A DNA stretch of 64,000 nucleotides from Micromonospora sp. WMMD1120. GTDB lineage: Bacteria; Actinomycetota; Actinomycetes; Mycobacteriales; Micromonosporaceae. This document shows, in pieces, positions 38,718 to 50,113 of this stretch. The translations under genes were made by a program, and so were the position numbers. The notes below the pieces were generated by a model. The model saw only the letters and a program-made list of their open reading frames with translations, did not search any database and was not told the DNA's origin. Numbering within the stretch: the first letter of the stretch is position 1; every line of letters begins with the position of its first letter. The stretch spans positions 4,491,001 through 4,555,000 of the forward strand of contig NZ_JARUBO010000005.1 of NCBI RefSeq assembly GCF_029626235.1, given 5' to 3'.

Positions 38718-39047
38718 ATGATCGAGGCAATCGTCTCCGGGGTGCTCGTCAAGATCGCTGAGGGGTCCGGGGCGGCGCTCGTCGACCTGATCCGTCGACG
38801 GTTCCTCCGCCAGGCCGAGCCGGGGACGGCGATCGAGTCCCTGGACCGGGCCGCGCGCGGCGACGCCTCGCCGGACGATCTGACGATTCTGAGCGCGCTG
38901 CTGCGCAGATGCCTGGCCGAGGACCCGGAGTTCCTGCGTGAGCTGCGGCAGCAGATCCCGTCGACCGGCGGCGCCACCAACGTGGTGGCCACCAGCACCG
39001 TCGGCAAGTTGGTGCAGGCCCAGCGCGTCGGCGACATCACGATGTAG
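38718..39047 (+). CDS. Small helical protein with C-terminal RHIM-like motif; putative effector of the adjacent STAND protein
   Basis: A 109-residue protein with no family I can name with certainty. The first 80 residues look all-helical: a hydrophobic/amphipathic stretch (IEAIVSGVLVKIAEGSGAALVDLI, 2-25), then RRRFLRQ and an acidic Leu-rich region (DLTILSALLRRCLAEDPEFLRELRQQI). After a Gly/Thr linker, the tail VGKLVQAQRVGDIT (95-108) matches the pattern hydrophobic-hydrophobic-Q-x3-4-G-x-I also found at residues 22-35 of the next protein. The arrangement resembles bacterial Bell-domain proteins with amyloid signalling motifs. The ATG is preceded by AGGGAG; seven bases separate its stop from the next start. 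Confidence 0.6.
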   Translation: MIEAIVSGVLVKIAEGSGAALVDLIRRRFLRQAEPGTAIESLDRAARGDASPDDLTILSALLRRCLAEDPEFLRELRQQIPSTGGATNVVATSTVGKLVQAQRVGDITM

Positions 39048-39054
39048 CGCGACG

Positions 39055-41172
39055 ATGACCGAGATGGAGCCCACCTCCGCACGCTCGTCGCACAACGTGG
39101 CCGAGGGCCTGTCGGCGCACCAGGTCCTCCAGGTCGGCACGTCCGGGGCGATCTACGTCGAGCAGCCGCGCACTGTGGCGCACGCCCCCGAGCCCCCACA
39201 CATGCTCCCGGGCGGCATCGGTCGGATCGTGGGCCGACACCACCTGCTCAGCGAGATGGACGAGGCGCTGACCGGGCCGGGCTCGCGCTGCTGCATGCTC
39301 TGGGGTCTGGCCGGCTCCGGCAAGACCACGCTCGCCCTGGCCTGGGCCAGCTCGCGGATCGCCGACTACCCCGACGGTCAGTTCTTCGTCGACATGTGCG
39401 CGTACTCCGGCACGCCCCGGATCGAGGCGCGGGACGCGTTGCGGAGTTTCCTGGCCACCCTCGGGATCAACCGGTCGGACCTGCCCCACAACGAGGCGGA
39501 GTGGGGCGGCATCTTCCGGGCCGTCACCGCGGGCCGACGTTGTCTCGTCATCGTGGACAACGTCGGCTCCTATGAGCAGGTCCGCGACCTCGTGCCGGGC
39601 CTCGGGTCGGTGCTGGTGGTCACCAGCCGTCGGGCGATCCCCGAGATGAGTGTTCGACACGACGCCCGGGTTCTCAAGCTTCCGCTGCTGACCCTCGACG
39701 AGGGGGTCGAGCTCATCGCCGAGCGTGTCGGGTTCGTCCGTGCCGATCGGGAGGAGGCCGCCGCCAAACGCATCGTCCAACTTCTGGAGGGGCATCCGTT
39801 GGCTCTGGCCATCGTCTCGGCGAAGCTCGCCATCCAGACCAGCTGGACGATCAGTGACGCCGCCAGGGGGATCGAGGAGGAGCACAGCCCGCTCCGCTTC
39901 CTCGACGACGCCGGCCTGGGCATCGAGGTGGGGCGGGTCATCTCCTGGTCGCTCGACGATCTCGACGACGCGACCACGCGGGTTCTCTACGTCGCGTCGA
40001 TGCTGCCCAGCAACGAATGCCCGGTCGCGGTCCTGGCCCTCGTCCTCGACCAGCCCAAGCGTGACTGCGACCGCCGGCTGCGCACCCTGTGCCTGGCGTC
40101 CCTCATCGACGAGATCAGCCCCGGCCGCTACCGCTTCCACGACATCATGAAGGCATATCTGGCGGAGACGCTCGCGCAGGCGTTGGGCGACGAAGAACAG
40201 GAGCGGGTCGCGCGCCGTGTCCGCGCCGTCTACCTGGCACTGAGCTACGCCGCCGATCGGGCCATCGATCCGCACCGTAGCCCGTTGTCGCTGGACCGGG
40301 AGCTGCGGACGATCACCAGCACGACCAGTTTCACAGTGCCGCAGGCGCTCGCCTGGTTCGAGTCGATCACTCCGGCCATGAGCTATCTGACCGAGACCGC
40401 CCGCGCCGACGGCGACTTCACGTTCGTCACCCGATTCGCCTGGTCGGTCAACACGTTCCTCTATTGGCGACAGGACGTGACGAGGACGTTGGCCATCCAA
40501 CGGGAGGCCGTCGCCGCGGCGGTCGCCGGTGACCCGGCGATGGAGGCGCTGTCCCGACGCGGCCTGGGCCGGGCCCTCGCGGACGTCGAGCAGTTGGAGT
40601 CCGCGAAGGAACAGCTACGTGCGTCCATGGCCCTGGACGAGGCGGCCGGCGACCTCTCCGGCCTGGCGTCGTCGCAACACGCCATGGCGGAGCTGGCGCT
40701 TCGTTCGGGTGACCACCGGGACGCGCTGCGCTGGGGGCTGCGGGCGGCCCGGGAGTCGCGCGCCAGCGACAACGTCGTCCGCGAGGCCCGTGGCCTCTAC
40801 GACGCGGCCCGCGCCCTGACCGCGGCGGGCCACCATTCGTGGGCGAGAGCGCTCGGCCTACGCAGCCTCGCGATGTGCGAGGAGCGGAGCAACGACTACG
40901 GCCGGGCGCTGGCGCTGCGGCTCCTCGGCGCGACCGGCCTCGCGTCCGGGGATCTCGCGGAGGGGTGCACCTGGTTGGAGCGGGCCTGGCGGGTGGAGGA
41001 GTCCCTCGGCAACTTCCGTTCGGTCCGGACGATCCTCGGCCAGCTCGAGCAGGCGTACGGTCAGAGCGGCGACACGAGCGGGGTGGAGGAGGTGCGACGG
41101 GCGCTGGCCCGCCTCGAGCACTATCCGGACCTGACCCAGTCGAGCCGGGTGGTCGGGACGCCGGCGCCATGA
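39055..41172 (+). CDS. NB-ARC/TPR STAND ATPase (NLR-like) with N-terminal RHIM-like motif
   Basis: A 705-residue putative sensor. The N-terminus has no enzymatic domain, only a disordered-looking stretch with HQVLQVGTSGAIYV at 22-35, whose LQVG core resembles RHIM motifs. The NB-ARC module has P-loop GLAGSGKTT (84-92), Walker B CLVIVDNV (163-170), VVTSRR (188-193), EGHPLAL (245-251) and an MHD-like FHDIMKAY (361-368). From about 480 on, helical TPR repeats probably sense the trigger. It is cotranscribed with the small protein before it, and its stop overlaps the next ATG by four bases. In NLR biology, ATP-driven oligomerisation would nucleate the partner motif; here that is an inference. Confidence 0.85.
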   Translation: MTEMEPTSARSSHNVAEGLSAHQVLQVGTSGAIYVEQPRTVAHAPEPPHMLPGGIGRIVGRHHLLSEMDEALTGPGSRCCMLWGLAGSGKTTLALAWASSRIADYPDGQFFVDMCAYSGTPRIEARDALRSFLATLGINRSDLPHNEAEWGGIFRAVTAGRRCLVIVDNVGSYEQVRDLVPGLGSVLVVTSRRAIPEMSVRHDARVLKLPLLTLDEGVELIAERVGFVRADREEAAAKRIVQLLEGHPLALAIVSAKLAIQTSWTISDAARGIEEEHSPLRFLDDAGLGIEVGRVISWSLDDLDDATTRVLYVASMLPSNECPVAVLALVLDQPKRDCDRRLRTLCLASLIDEISPGRYRFHDIMKAYLAETLAQALGDEEQERVARRVRAVYLALSYAADRAIDPHRSPLSLDRELRTITSTTSFTVPQALAWFESITPAMSYLTETARADGDFTFVTRFAWSVNTFLYWRQDVTRTLAIQREAVAAAVAGDPAMEALSRRGLGRALADVEQLESAKEQLRASMALDEAAGDLSGLASSQHAMAELALRSGDHRDALRWGLRAARESRASDNVVREARGLYDAARALTAAGHHSWARALGLRSLAMCEERSNDYGRALALRLLGATGLASGDLAEGCTWLERAWRVEESLGNFRSVRTILGQLEQAYGQSGDTSGVEEVRRALARLEHYPDLTQSSRVVGTPAP

Positions 41173-44030
41173 GTCCCCGGTACGCTCCGCTCGTTGCGGC
41201 GGACGAGGTGGCCAGCCCTGCCTCGTTTCGACAACTCCGGCCGGACCGTGACGGCACGAGGTTCCGATCCGAGTTGGCGGCGGTCGTCGACCGAATCTGC
41301 CGGCACGAGCCGGACGGCCGGCTGCTCCGCAGCACTTTCGCGTCCCTGCGGGACAACCTGGCGGCGGAGGGGGCGCTCAGTTTCGCCGGGCTGGTTCCGT
41401 CCGAGCGTTTCGATGCCGCGCGGCGGGCGTACGACGCGGCGATCGACGCCAGGGGCAGCCGTGGCTCGCTGCACAGTTACCTCAACGTCGCGGACGTGGG
41501 CTCCCTGATCGACGACCCCGGGTTCCGGGAGTCGTTCGCTCATCCGTTGCTCGTCGCCCTCGTCGCGTACGCCCTCGGCGGCCCGGTGAAGATCATCGAC
41601 CTGCGGGCGAAGGACACCCAGCCGATCGACGTGGTGGCCCGGGACAACACCCTGCACGTCGACAACAGCCCGTTCATGGACGAGTTCAAGGTGATCGTCA
41701 CCTGGACGATGGGCAGCGGTCGAGGGCCCTCGGGGCAGGGACTCACCTACCTGCCGCGCACGAACCAGCTCCTGCGGCAGTGCTTCACCGATGACGCCGG
41801 CAACGTGTGGAGCGACGAGGACAGCTGCATCTTCCCGTCCCGGGACAGGGTTGACGAGGCGCTCGCCGCCCAGGCCCGCTTCTTCGACGACGGCCTCCCG
41901 CGGGTCGTCCACCTTCAGGACCTGGCGGCGCCCTGCCACACGATCTTCGCCGCGAGCCGGCTGGTGCACCACCGCTACCGCACCTCCGCCGGTGGACCCC
42001 GCAGCGCGATCATGGCGGCGTTCCACCGGACCGACGAGGGCACCGGGTTCCTCGGCGTCGGCGACGTACCCGGGTCGGCTCTGGACCGCTTCCTGCTGGC
42101 GGGCGGGGACGGGCGTCCCTTCCTGGACCTGCTCGCCGACGAGTCGCCGCGGATCGTCGCGGCGTTGCGGGCCGCCGCGTCCCGGCCCGGCTTCGTGGTC
42201 GACCCCGACCGTCACCTCCTCCGCGACGACCGTCTCCGGACCTGGTACGAGCGGCAGAGCGCGGGCGTCTCGCTCGACCGGCTCCGGCGCGCCAGCCTGG
42301 CCACGGCGGTCGAGGACGACGCGTCGGTCCTGCGCCGACTCGTGCTGCGCATGCAGTACGACCTGCAGGGCGCGCTGAACATGCCGCTCTACGTCGACCT
42401 GCGCGAGGAGGTGCGCAAGCGTGCGCGGATCGTGATCCGGGAGATGACGGCGGAGCACATTCGGGACATCGTCGCGCGGTACGACCTCGACGGTGTCCTT
42501 CGAGCGGCGTCCACGGCACCGCACCGGCCCGTCGACGTTCTCGCCGAGGACCTGCACCGCGTGCTCGTCGCACTGGAGCGGTTGACATCGGCGGCGGTCG
42601 CGTCCCGGCCCGCCGGCCCGATGTGGGGATCGACCGACGGACCCGCCGCCGCGCGGTCCCTGCGGCGCTTCCTCGTCGACCTCTGCTGGGTGGCCACCGC
42701 CATCGAGGACGAGGGGTCACTGGTCACCGGGTGTGTCTTCGCCGCGCTCGGCGCGGCACTGGCCGACGACCTCTTCGACCTGGGCGAGCCCGGCCGGGAG
42801 ATCACCACCACGCTTTTCGGGATGTACGCCCGGCTCGCGGCCTCCTCGCTGGTCGAGCGCTGCCCGGCGCATCCGGAGAGGGCGAGGCTCGACACCTACC
42901 TCGAGTCGGTGAACGAGGAGCGGCAGACCACGAAGCTCGCGTCCGAGGTGTGGTTCCAGACCCCTTCCCCCGAGGTGACAGCGCGCAACGACGACTTCGT
43001 CCGCACCCTGGTGCGTCGGGTGCTGCCGTCGGAGGCATCGTCGCCGGGGTCGGGCGCCCTCGCCGCGGTCCTCGCTGATCCGGCCGCGCTGAGCGCGTAC
43101 TTCTGGCAGCGGGTGCTGGCCGCGAAGCCGGTGGCGGTGCGCTTCGGCGCGGCGGACCTGGACAGCCTGGACAGCTACTTCCGGCTGACGCCGGGCCGGA
43201 GCCTGCCGGCCGCCGTCGCCCGACTGCGCGGGCAGACCACCCCCGGTTCGCCGGCCGCTCACCTGCTCCGCCGCGTCGAACGGCTCGCGCTGCGGCGGGG
43301 CCGGACGCACGCCGAGGCCTGCCGGGAGCTCATGGACCGGCTCGCGGCGCGCTGGTCGGACGTGGTCCAGGAGCGCCACGATGGCCCGGATGCCGCGAGG
43401 CGCGTCCTGCTGACCACCGGTGAGGCAGGCGAGCTGGCCCGGGTCTACCGGCTCGCCCGGCTCTGCTTCAGCGCCGAGGAGTTCCGGGTCGCCCAACTGC
43501 TGGCCGACAGTCCGCGGGTCCGGTACGCGATCCTGGCCACCCAGCTCCACCTGGTCGCCGAGGTGTCGCGCCGCGCGCCGGAGCTTGTCGGGAGCTGGGG
43601 TACGACGAAGGTCCTCCTGCCCTTCACCGAGGCTTTCGTCAACCGCGCCGGCTACTCGTCGCCGGTGCTCGACCTCGCGCCGAACCCGAAACTGATCACG
43701 GTCATCGGTAACAACATGCTGCCCGCGGTTGCCGGTGAGCTGCTCCGGCGGGGGGTCGCCGTCGACGACCTGGACGCCGGCATCCTGGCCGACGGCGTCC
43801 GGTCCGCGGTGCGACGTGGCGTCTTCCGCGTCACGATCGGCCTCTTCCACCGGACCGGGGCGCGCGACGCGGTGTCGCTGTCCGGTTTGAGCAGACGGGT
43901 CTGCCCGGCCGTCCGGCCGTTCGGCGCGTTCTGTCAGCGCTGGTTACCGTATTTCCTCGACAGGTACCCGATGTCCGCACATTCATGCAGTGCTCCACAT
44001 AAAATTGCAGTGAGCCCGTCCTGCTGCTAG
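41169..44030 (+). CDS. Large protein with an N-terminal PhyH-like Fe(II)/2-oxoglutarate oxygenase domain
   Basis: A 953-residue protein. Residues of about 60-300 resemble the phytanoyl-CoA dioxygenase fold: H163-x-D165 in LHVDNSPFMDEFKVIV, a GLTYLPRTNQLL segment in the position of the usual PGSH, a distal histidine at 267 or 268 (LVHHRY) and a candidate 2-oxoglutarate arginine at 278 (GGPRSAI). The remaining ~600 residues are mostly helical and match no family I recognise. The ATG overlaps the STAND stop (ATGA), so it belongs to the same operon. The last 20 or so codons (…MSAHSCSAPHKIAVSPSCC) fall in AT-richer DNA resembling the argC control region, so the native C-terminus may be lost. Confidence 0.7.
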   Translation: MSPRYAPLVAADEVASPASFRQLRPDRDGTRFRSELAAVVDRICRHEPDGRLLRSTFASLRDNLAAEGALSFAGLVPSERFDAARRAYDAAIDARGSRGSLHSYLNVADVGSLIDDPGFRESFAHPLLVALVAYALGGPVKIIDLRAKDTQPIDVVARDNTLHVDNSPFMDEFKVIVTWTMGSGRGPSGQGLTYLPRTNQLLRQCFTDDAGNVWSDEDSCIFPSRDRVDEALAAQARFFDDGLPRVVHLQDLAAPCHTIFAASRLVHHRYRTSAGGPRSAIMAAFHRTDEGTGFLGVGDVPGSALDRFLLAGGDGRPFLDLLADESPRIVAALRAAASRPGFVVDPDRHLLRDDRLRTWYERQSAGVSLDRLRRASLATAVEDDASVLRRLVLRMQYDLQGALNMPLYVDLREEVRKRARIVIREMTAEHIRDIVARYDLDGVLRAASTAPHRPVDVLAEDLHRVLVALERLTSAAVASRPAGPMWGSTDGPAAARSLRRFLVDLCWVATAIEDEGSLVTGCVFAALGAALADDLFDLGEPGREITTTLFGMYARLAASSLVERCPAHPERARLDTYLESVNEERQTTKLASEVWFQTPSPEVTARNDDFVRTLVRRVLPSEASSPGSGALAAVLADPAALSAYFWQRVLAAKPVAVRFGAADLDSLDSYFRLTPGRSLPAAVARLRGQTTPGSPAAHLLRRVERLALRRGRTHAEACRELMDRLAARWSDVVQERHDGPDAARRVLLTTGEAGELARVYRLARLCFSAEEFRVAQLLADSPRVRYAILATQLHLVAEVSRRAPELVGSWGTTKVLLPFTEAFVNRAGYSSPVLDLAPNPKLITVIGNNMLPAVAGELLRRGVAVDDLDAGILADGVRSAVRRGVFRVTIGLFHRTGARDAVSLSGLSRRVCPAVRPFGAFCQRWLPYFLDRYPMSAHSCSAPHKIAVSPSCC

Positions 44031-44050
44031 CCTTCTCTGCATAGTCATGC
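43981..44050 (+). promoter_or_regulatory. Candidate argC control region with ArgR-box-like half-sites
   Basis: This notably AT-richer stretch contains ATTCATGCAGTG (43981-43992), AAAATTGCAGTG (44001-44012) and the near-palindrome TGCATAGTCATGC (44038-44050) just before the argC ribosome site. These resemble the TGCAT/ATGCA half-sites of actinobacterial ARG boxes, and argR is in the same operon. The region overlaps the 3' end of the oxygenase-like gene. Binding is inferred from similarity only. Confidence 0.45.
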
Positions 44051-44060
44051 GGAGGTGGGT

Positions 44061-45062
44061 ATGGGGATCCGGGTCGCGGTCGCCGGAGCGAGCGGTTACG
44101 CCGGAGGTGAGCTGCTGCGCCTGATCGCCGGTCACCCGGACTTCGACCTGGTCGCCGCCACCGCGCACAGCCAGGCCGGGCACCACGTCGACGCGGTGCA
44201 CCCGCAGCTGACCGGGCTCGACCTGGTGCTCGGCGAGACCGAGCCGGGCGCCCTGGCCGACGCGGACCTGGTCTTCCTCGCCCTGCCGCACGGTCAGTCG
44301 GCGGCCCTGGCGGCCCAGTTGCCGGCCGAGGTGCGGGTCGTCGACCTCGGCGCTGACCACCGGCTGGCCGACCCGTACGCCTGGGCGCAGTACTACGGGG
44401 GCACGCACGCCGGGCAGTGGACCTACGGCCTGCCGGAGCTGCCCGGCCAGCGGGAGCTGATCGCCGGCTCGACCCGCGTCGCCAACACCGGGTGTTACGC
44501 CGCCGCGATCACGCTGGCGCTCGCGCCACTGATCGCCGACGGTGCGGCCAGTCCGGCCGACGTGGTGGTGGTCGCCGCCTCCGGCACCTCCGGCGCGGGG
44601 CGGGCGGCCAAGCCGCACCTGCTGGCCAGCGAGGTGATGGGCGACCTGTCGCCGTACCGGGTCGGCACCCACCAGCACGTACCGGAGATCAAGCAGGCCA
44701 CCGGCGCGACCGGCCTGTCGTTCACCCCGGTCCTGGCGCCGATGCCGCGCGGCATCCTGGCCACCGTCACCGCCGTGCCGGCGCGCGGCGTCGATCCGCA
44801 GGAGGTGCTGGCGCGGGCGTACGCCGACGCGCCGTTCGTGCACGTGCTGGCCGAGGGGCGGTGGCCGCACACCGCGGCGACGCTCGGCTCCAACTCGTGC
44901 CACCTCCAGGCCACCGTCGACGTCGACTCGGGTCGGCTGATCGTGGTGAGCGCGCTGGACAACCTGGGCAAGGGCGCGGCCGGTCAGGCCGTCCAGAACG
45001 CCAACCTGATGTTCGGCCTGCCGGAGACGGCGGGCCTGTCGATGTGGGGAGTAGCTCCATGA
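44061..45062 (+). CDS. argC: N-acetyl-gamma-glutamyl-phosphate reductase
   Basis: Reduces N-acetylglutamyl phosphate with NADPH in arginine synthesis. The 333-residue protein has the Rossmann start IRVAVAGASGYAGGELLRL, the active-site NTGCYAAA (Cys about 149) and a late HVLAEGRWPHT segment. The ATG at 44061 lies five bases behind GGAGG; the GTG at 44055 overlaps that site and cannot be the start. First gene of argCJBDFRH. Confidence 0.96.
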   Translation: MGIRVAVAGASGYAGGELLRLIAGHPDFDLVAATAHSQAGHHVDAVHPQLTGLDLVLGETEPGALADADLVFLALPHGQSAALAAQLPAEVRVVDLGADHRLADPYAWAQYYGGTHAGQWTYGLPELPGQRELIAGSTRVANTGCYAAAITLALAPLIADGAASPADVVVVAASGTSGAGRAAKPHLLASEVMGDLSPYRVGTHQHVPEIKQATGATGLSFTPVLAPMPRGILATVTAVPARGVDPQEVLARAYADAPFVHVLAEGRWPHTAATLGSNSCHLQATVDVDSGRLIVVSALDNLGKGAAGQAVQNANLMFGLPETAGLSMWGVAP

Positions 45063-46231
45063 GCGTCACCACCCCTCGCGGGTTCCGGGCGGCCGGCGTG
45101 GCCGCCGGTCTCAAAGCCAGTGGTGGCGCGGATGTCGCCCTGGTGGTCAACGACGGTCCCGATGCCGGTGCGGCGGGTGTCTTCACCACCAACCGGGTCA
45201 AGGCCGCGCCGGTGCTCTGGAGCCAGCAGGTCGTGCAGGGCGGTGTGGTCCGCGCCGTGGTGCTCAACTCCGGCGGCGCCAACGCCTGCACCGGCCCGGC
45301 GGGTTTCCAGGACACCCACGCCACCGCCGAGCACACCGCCGCCGCGCTGACGGCGGCCAGCCCACGGCTGCTCCTGGGCGCCGGCGAGGTCGCGGTCTGC
45401 TCCACCGGGCTGATCGGCGAGCGGCTGCCGATGCCGAAGCTGCTGTCGGGGGTGCGCTCGGCGATCCGCGCGCTGTCCCGCGACGGGGGTCCGGCCGCCG
45501 CCGAGGCGATCATGACGACGGACACCCGGCCGAAGAACACAGTGGCCCGGGGCAGCGGCTGGACCGTCGGCGGGATGGCCAAGGGCGCCGGGATGCTGGC
45601 GCCGGGGATGGCCACCATGCTCTGCGTGCTGACCACCGACGCGGTGGCCGGGCCGACGACGCTGGACGAGGCGCTGCGGGCGGCGACCAGGGTCACCTTC
45701 GACCGGGTCGACTCCGACGGCTGCATGTCCACCAACGACACGGTGTTGCTGCTGTCCAGCGGCGCGAGCGGGATCGAGCCGACGCCGGCTGAGCTGGCCG
45801 CGGCGGTCACCGCGGCCTGTCACGACCTGGCCCAGCAGTTGGTGGCCGACGCCGAGGGCGCCACCAAGCAGGTCGCCATCGACGTGGTCGGCGCGGCCAC
45901 CGAGGACGAGGCGGTCGAGGTGGGTCGCACGGTGGCCCGCAACAACCTGGTCAAGACCGCGTTGTTCGGCAACGACCCCAACTGGGGTCGGATCCTCGCC
46001 GCCGTCGGCACGACCGCCGCGGCGTTCGAGCCGGACGAGGTGGACGTGGCGGTCAACGGGGTGTGGGTGTGCCGGCGCGGCGCCGCCGCCGAGGACCGCT
46101 CGAAGGTGGACCTCACCGGGCGGGACGTGACGATCCGGATCGACCTGCACGCCGGCGACGCGGAGGCGACGATCTGGACCAACGACCTCTCCCACGCGTA
46201 CGTGCACGAGAACTCGGCGTATTCAACGTGA
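45059..46231 (+). CDS. argJ: Bifunctional ornithine acetyltransferase / N-acetylglutamate synthase
   Basis: Recycles the acetyl group from N-acetylornithine to glutamate. The 390-residue precursor cuts itself before the threonine in KGAGMLAPGMATMLC, which lies near the middle. The N-terminal TPRGFRAAGVAAGLK and the C-terminal GNDPNWGRILAAVG segments are diagnostic. It overlaps argC (ATGA), and its stop overlaps the GTG of the first downstream minigene (GTGA at 46228). Confidence 0.95.
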   Translation: MSVTTPRGFRAAGVAAGLKASGGADVALVVNDGPDAGAAGVFTTNRVKAAPVLWSQQVVQGGVVRAVVLNSGGANACTGPAGFQDTHATAEHTAAALTAASPRLLLGAGEVAVCSTGLIGERLPMPKLLSGVRSAIRALSRDGGPAAAEAIMTTDTRPKNTVARGSGWTVGGMAKGAGMLAPGMATMLCVLTTDAVAGPTTLDEALRAATRVTFDRVDSDGCMSTNDTVLLLSSGASGIEPTPAELAAAVTAACHDLAQQLVADAEGATKQVAIDVVGAATEDEAVEVGRTVARNNLVKTALFGNDPNWGRILAAVGTTAAAFEPDEVDVAVNGVWVCRRGAAAEDRSKVDLTGRDVTIRIDLHAGDAEATIWTNDLSHAYVHENSAYST

Positions 46232-46467
46232 GCGCGAGGAACGCAGCGCAGCGGAGTCCCGCAGTCGCGAACGGAAGGTGGGCACGGTGAGCGCGAGGAA
46301 CGCAGCGCAGCGGAGTCCCGCAGTCGCGAACGGAAGGTGGGCACGGTGAGCGCGAGGAACGCAGCGCAGCGGAGTCCCGCAGTCGCGAACGGAAGGTGGG
46401 CACGGTGAGCGCGAGGAACGCAGCGCAGCGGAGTCCCGCAGTCGCGAACGAAGGGCCGGCACTGTGA
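46228..46467 (+). repeat. Four tandem 59-bp repeats, each a 20-codon minigene chained by GTGA overlaps
   Basis: Units begin at 46228, 46287, 46346 and 46405. The first three are identical; the fourth differs in its last 14 bases. Each unit starts with GTG and reads 20 codons, [20 protein letters not shown] (unit four ends NEGPAL). Each stops with a TGA that overlaps the next GTG, and the last overlaps the argB start at 46464. The first GTG overlaps the argJ stop. Each unit also carries a GGAAGG or GAAGGG ribosome-like site before the next GTG. A 63-base frame minus a 4-base overlap gives the 59-base period, so argJ, four minigenes and argB may be translated in series. No spacer sequence is present. 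Confidence 0.9.
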
Positions 46468-47365
46468 GCTTGAGTAGCGACCTGGCCCGTGCCCAGGTCA
46501 AGGCCGAGACGCTGATCGAGGCGCTGCCCTGGTTGGCGCGCTTCTCCGGCTCCACGGTCGTGGTCAAGTACGGCGGCAACGCCATGATCGACCCGGAGTT
46601 GCAGCGGGCGTTCGCGGCGGACATGGTCTTTCTGCGTTACGTCGGCCTCAAGCCGGTGGTGGTGCACGGTGGCGGTCCGCAGATCTCCGCGATGCTGGGG
46701 CGGCTCGGCATAGCCAGCGAGTTCCGGGGTGGTCTGCGGGTGACCACCGCCGAGGCGATGGACGTCGTCCGGATGGTGCTGGTCGGGCAGGTGGGTCGGG
46801 AGCTGGTCGGGTTGATCAACTCGCACGGCCCGTACGCGGTCGGCCTCTCCGGCGAGGACGCCCGGCTGTTCACCGCGGTGCGCCGCCCGGCGTACGTGGA
46901 CGGGATGCCTGTCGACGTCGGCCAGGTCGGGGACGTCGAGTCGGTGGACGTGTCGGCGGTGACCGACCTGATCGAGGCGGGCCGGATTCCGGTGATCTCC
47001 ACGGTGGCGCCGGACGCGGAGGGGGTGCTGCACAACCTCAACGCGGACACGGCCGCCGCGGCGCTGGCCGTGGCGTTGCGGGCGCGGAAGCTCGTCGTGC
47101 TCACCGACGTGTCCGGCCTGTACGCCGACTGGCCGGACACCACCAGCCTGGTCTCCGAGATCGCCGCGGACGACCTGGCCAAGCTGCTACCCAGTCTGGA
47201 GTCGGGGATGGTGCCGAAGATGGAGGCCTGCCTGCGGGCGGTGCGTGGGGGAGTGCCGGCCGCGCACGTCGTCGACGGCCGGGTGGCGCACTCCACGTTG
47301 CTCGAGGTGTTCACCTCGGAAGGGTTCGGGACGATGGTGGTGCCGGGAGACGGGATGGTCGGGTC

Positions 47366-47369
<4 letters not shown>
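46464..47369 (+). CDS. argB: Acetylglutamate kinase
   Basis: Phosphorylates N-acetylglutamate, usually the feedback-controlled step. The 301-residue protein shows [20 protein letters not shown], the TDVSGLY nucleotide-site segment and [13 protein letters not shown]. An N-terminal helix ([23 protein letters not shown]) is typical of the arginine-sensitive hexameric form. The GTG start lies exactly one repeat period after the last minigene start and shares its GTGA with that minigene's stop; GAAGGG is the ribosome site. The end overlaps argD by four bases. Confidence 0.95.
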
Positions 47370-50038
<2,669 letters not shown>

Positions 50039-50042
<4 letters not shown>

Positions 50043-50113
50043 CCGAGCAGGACGACCTCACGTCCGTCGCCGTCGCGTCGGCCACCGCCCGGCTGGGCGG
50101 TGGCGAACGGTGA
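50039..50113 (+). CDS. 24-residue coupling peptide between argR and argH
   Basis: The short frame [24 protein letters not shown] starts with an ATG that overlaps the argR stop (ATGA) and ends with a TGA that overlaps the argH GTG (GTGA). With overlaps at both ends it would keep ribosomes moving from argR into argH. It is too short to assign a fold. It may be a deletion remnant of a former gene or a linker comparable to the argJ-argB minigenes. Confidence 0.4.

Noticed and set aside
46228..46467. Repeats resembling a CRISPR array
   Set aside because: The 59-base units are contiguous, with no unique spacers, and sit in register between two arg genes; no cas gene is present.
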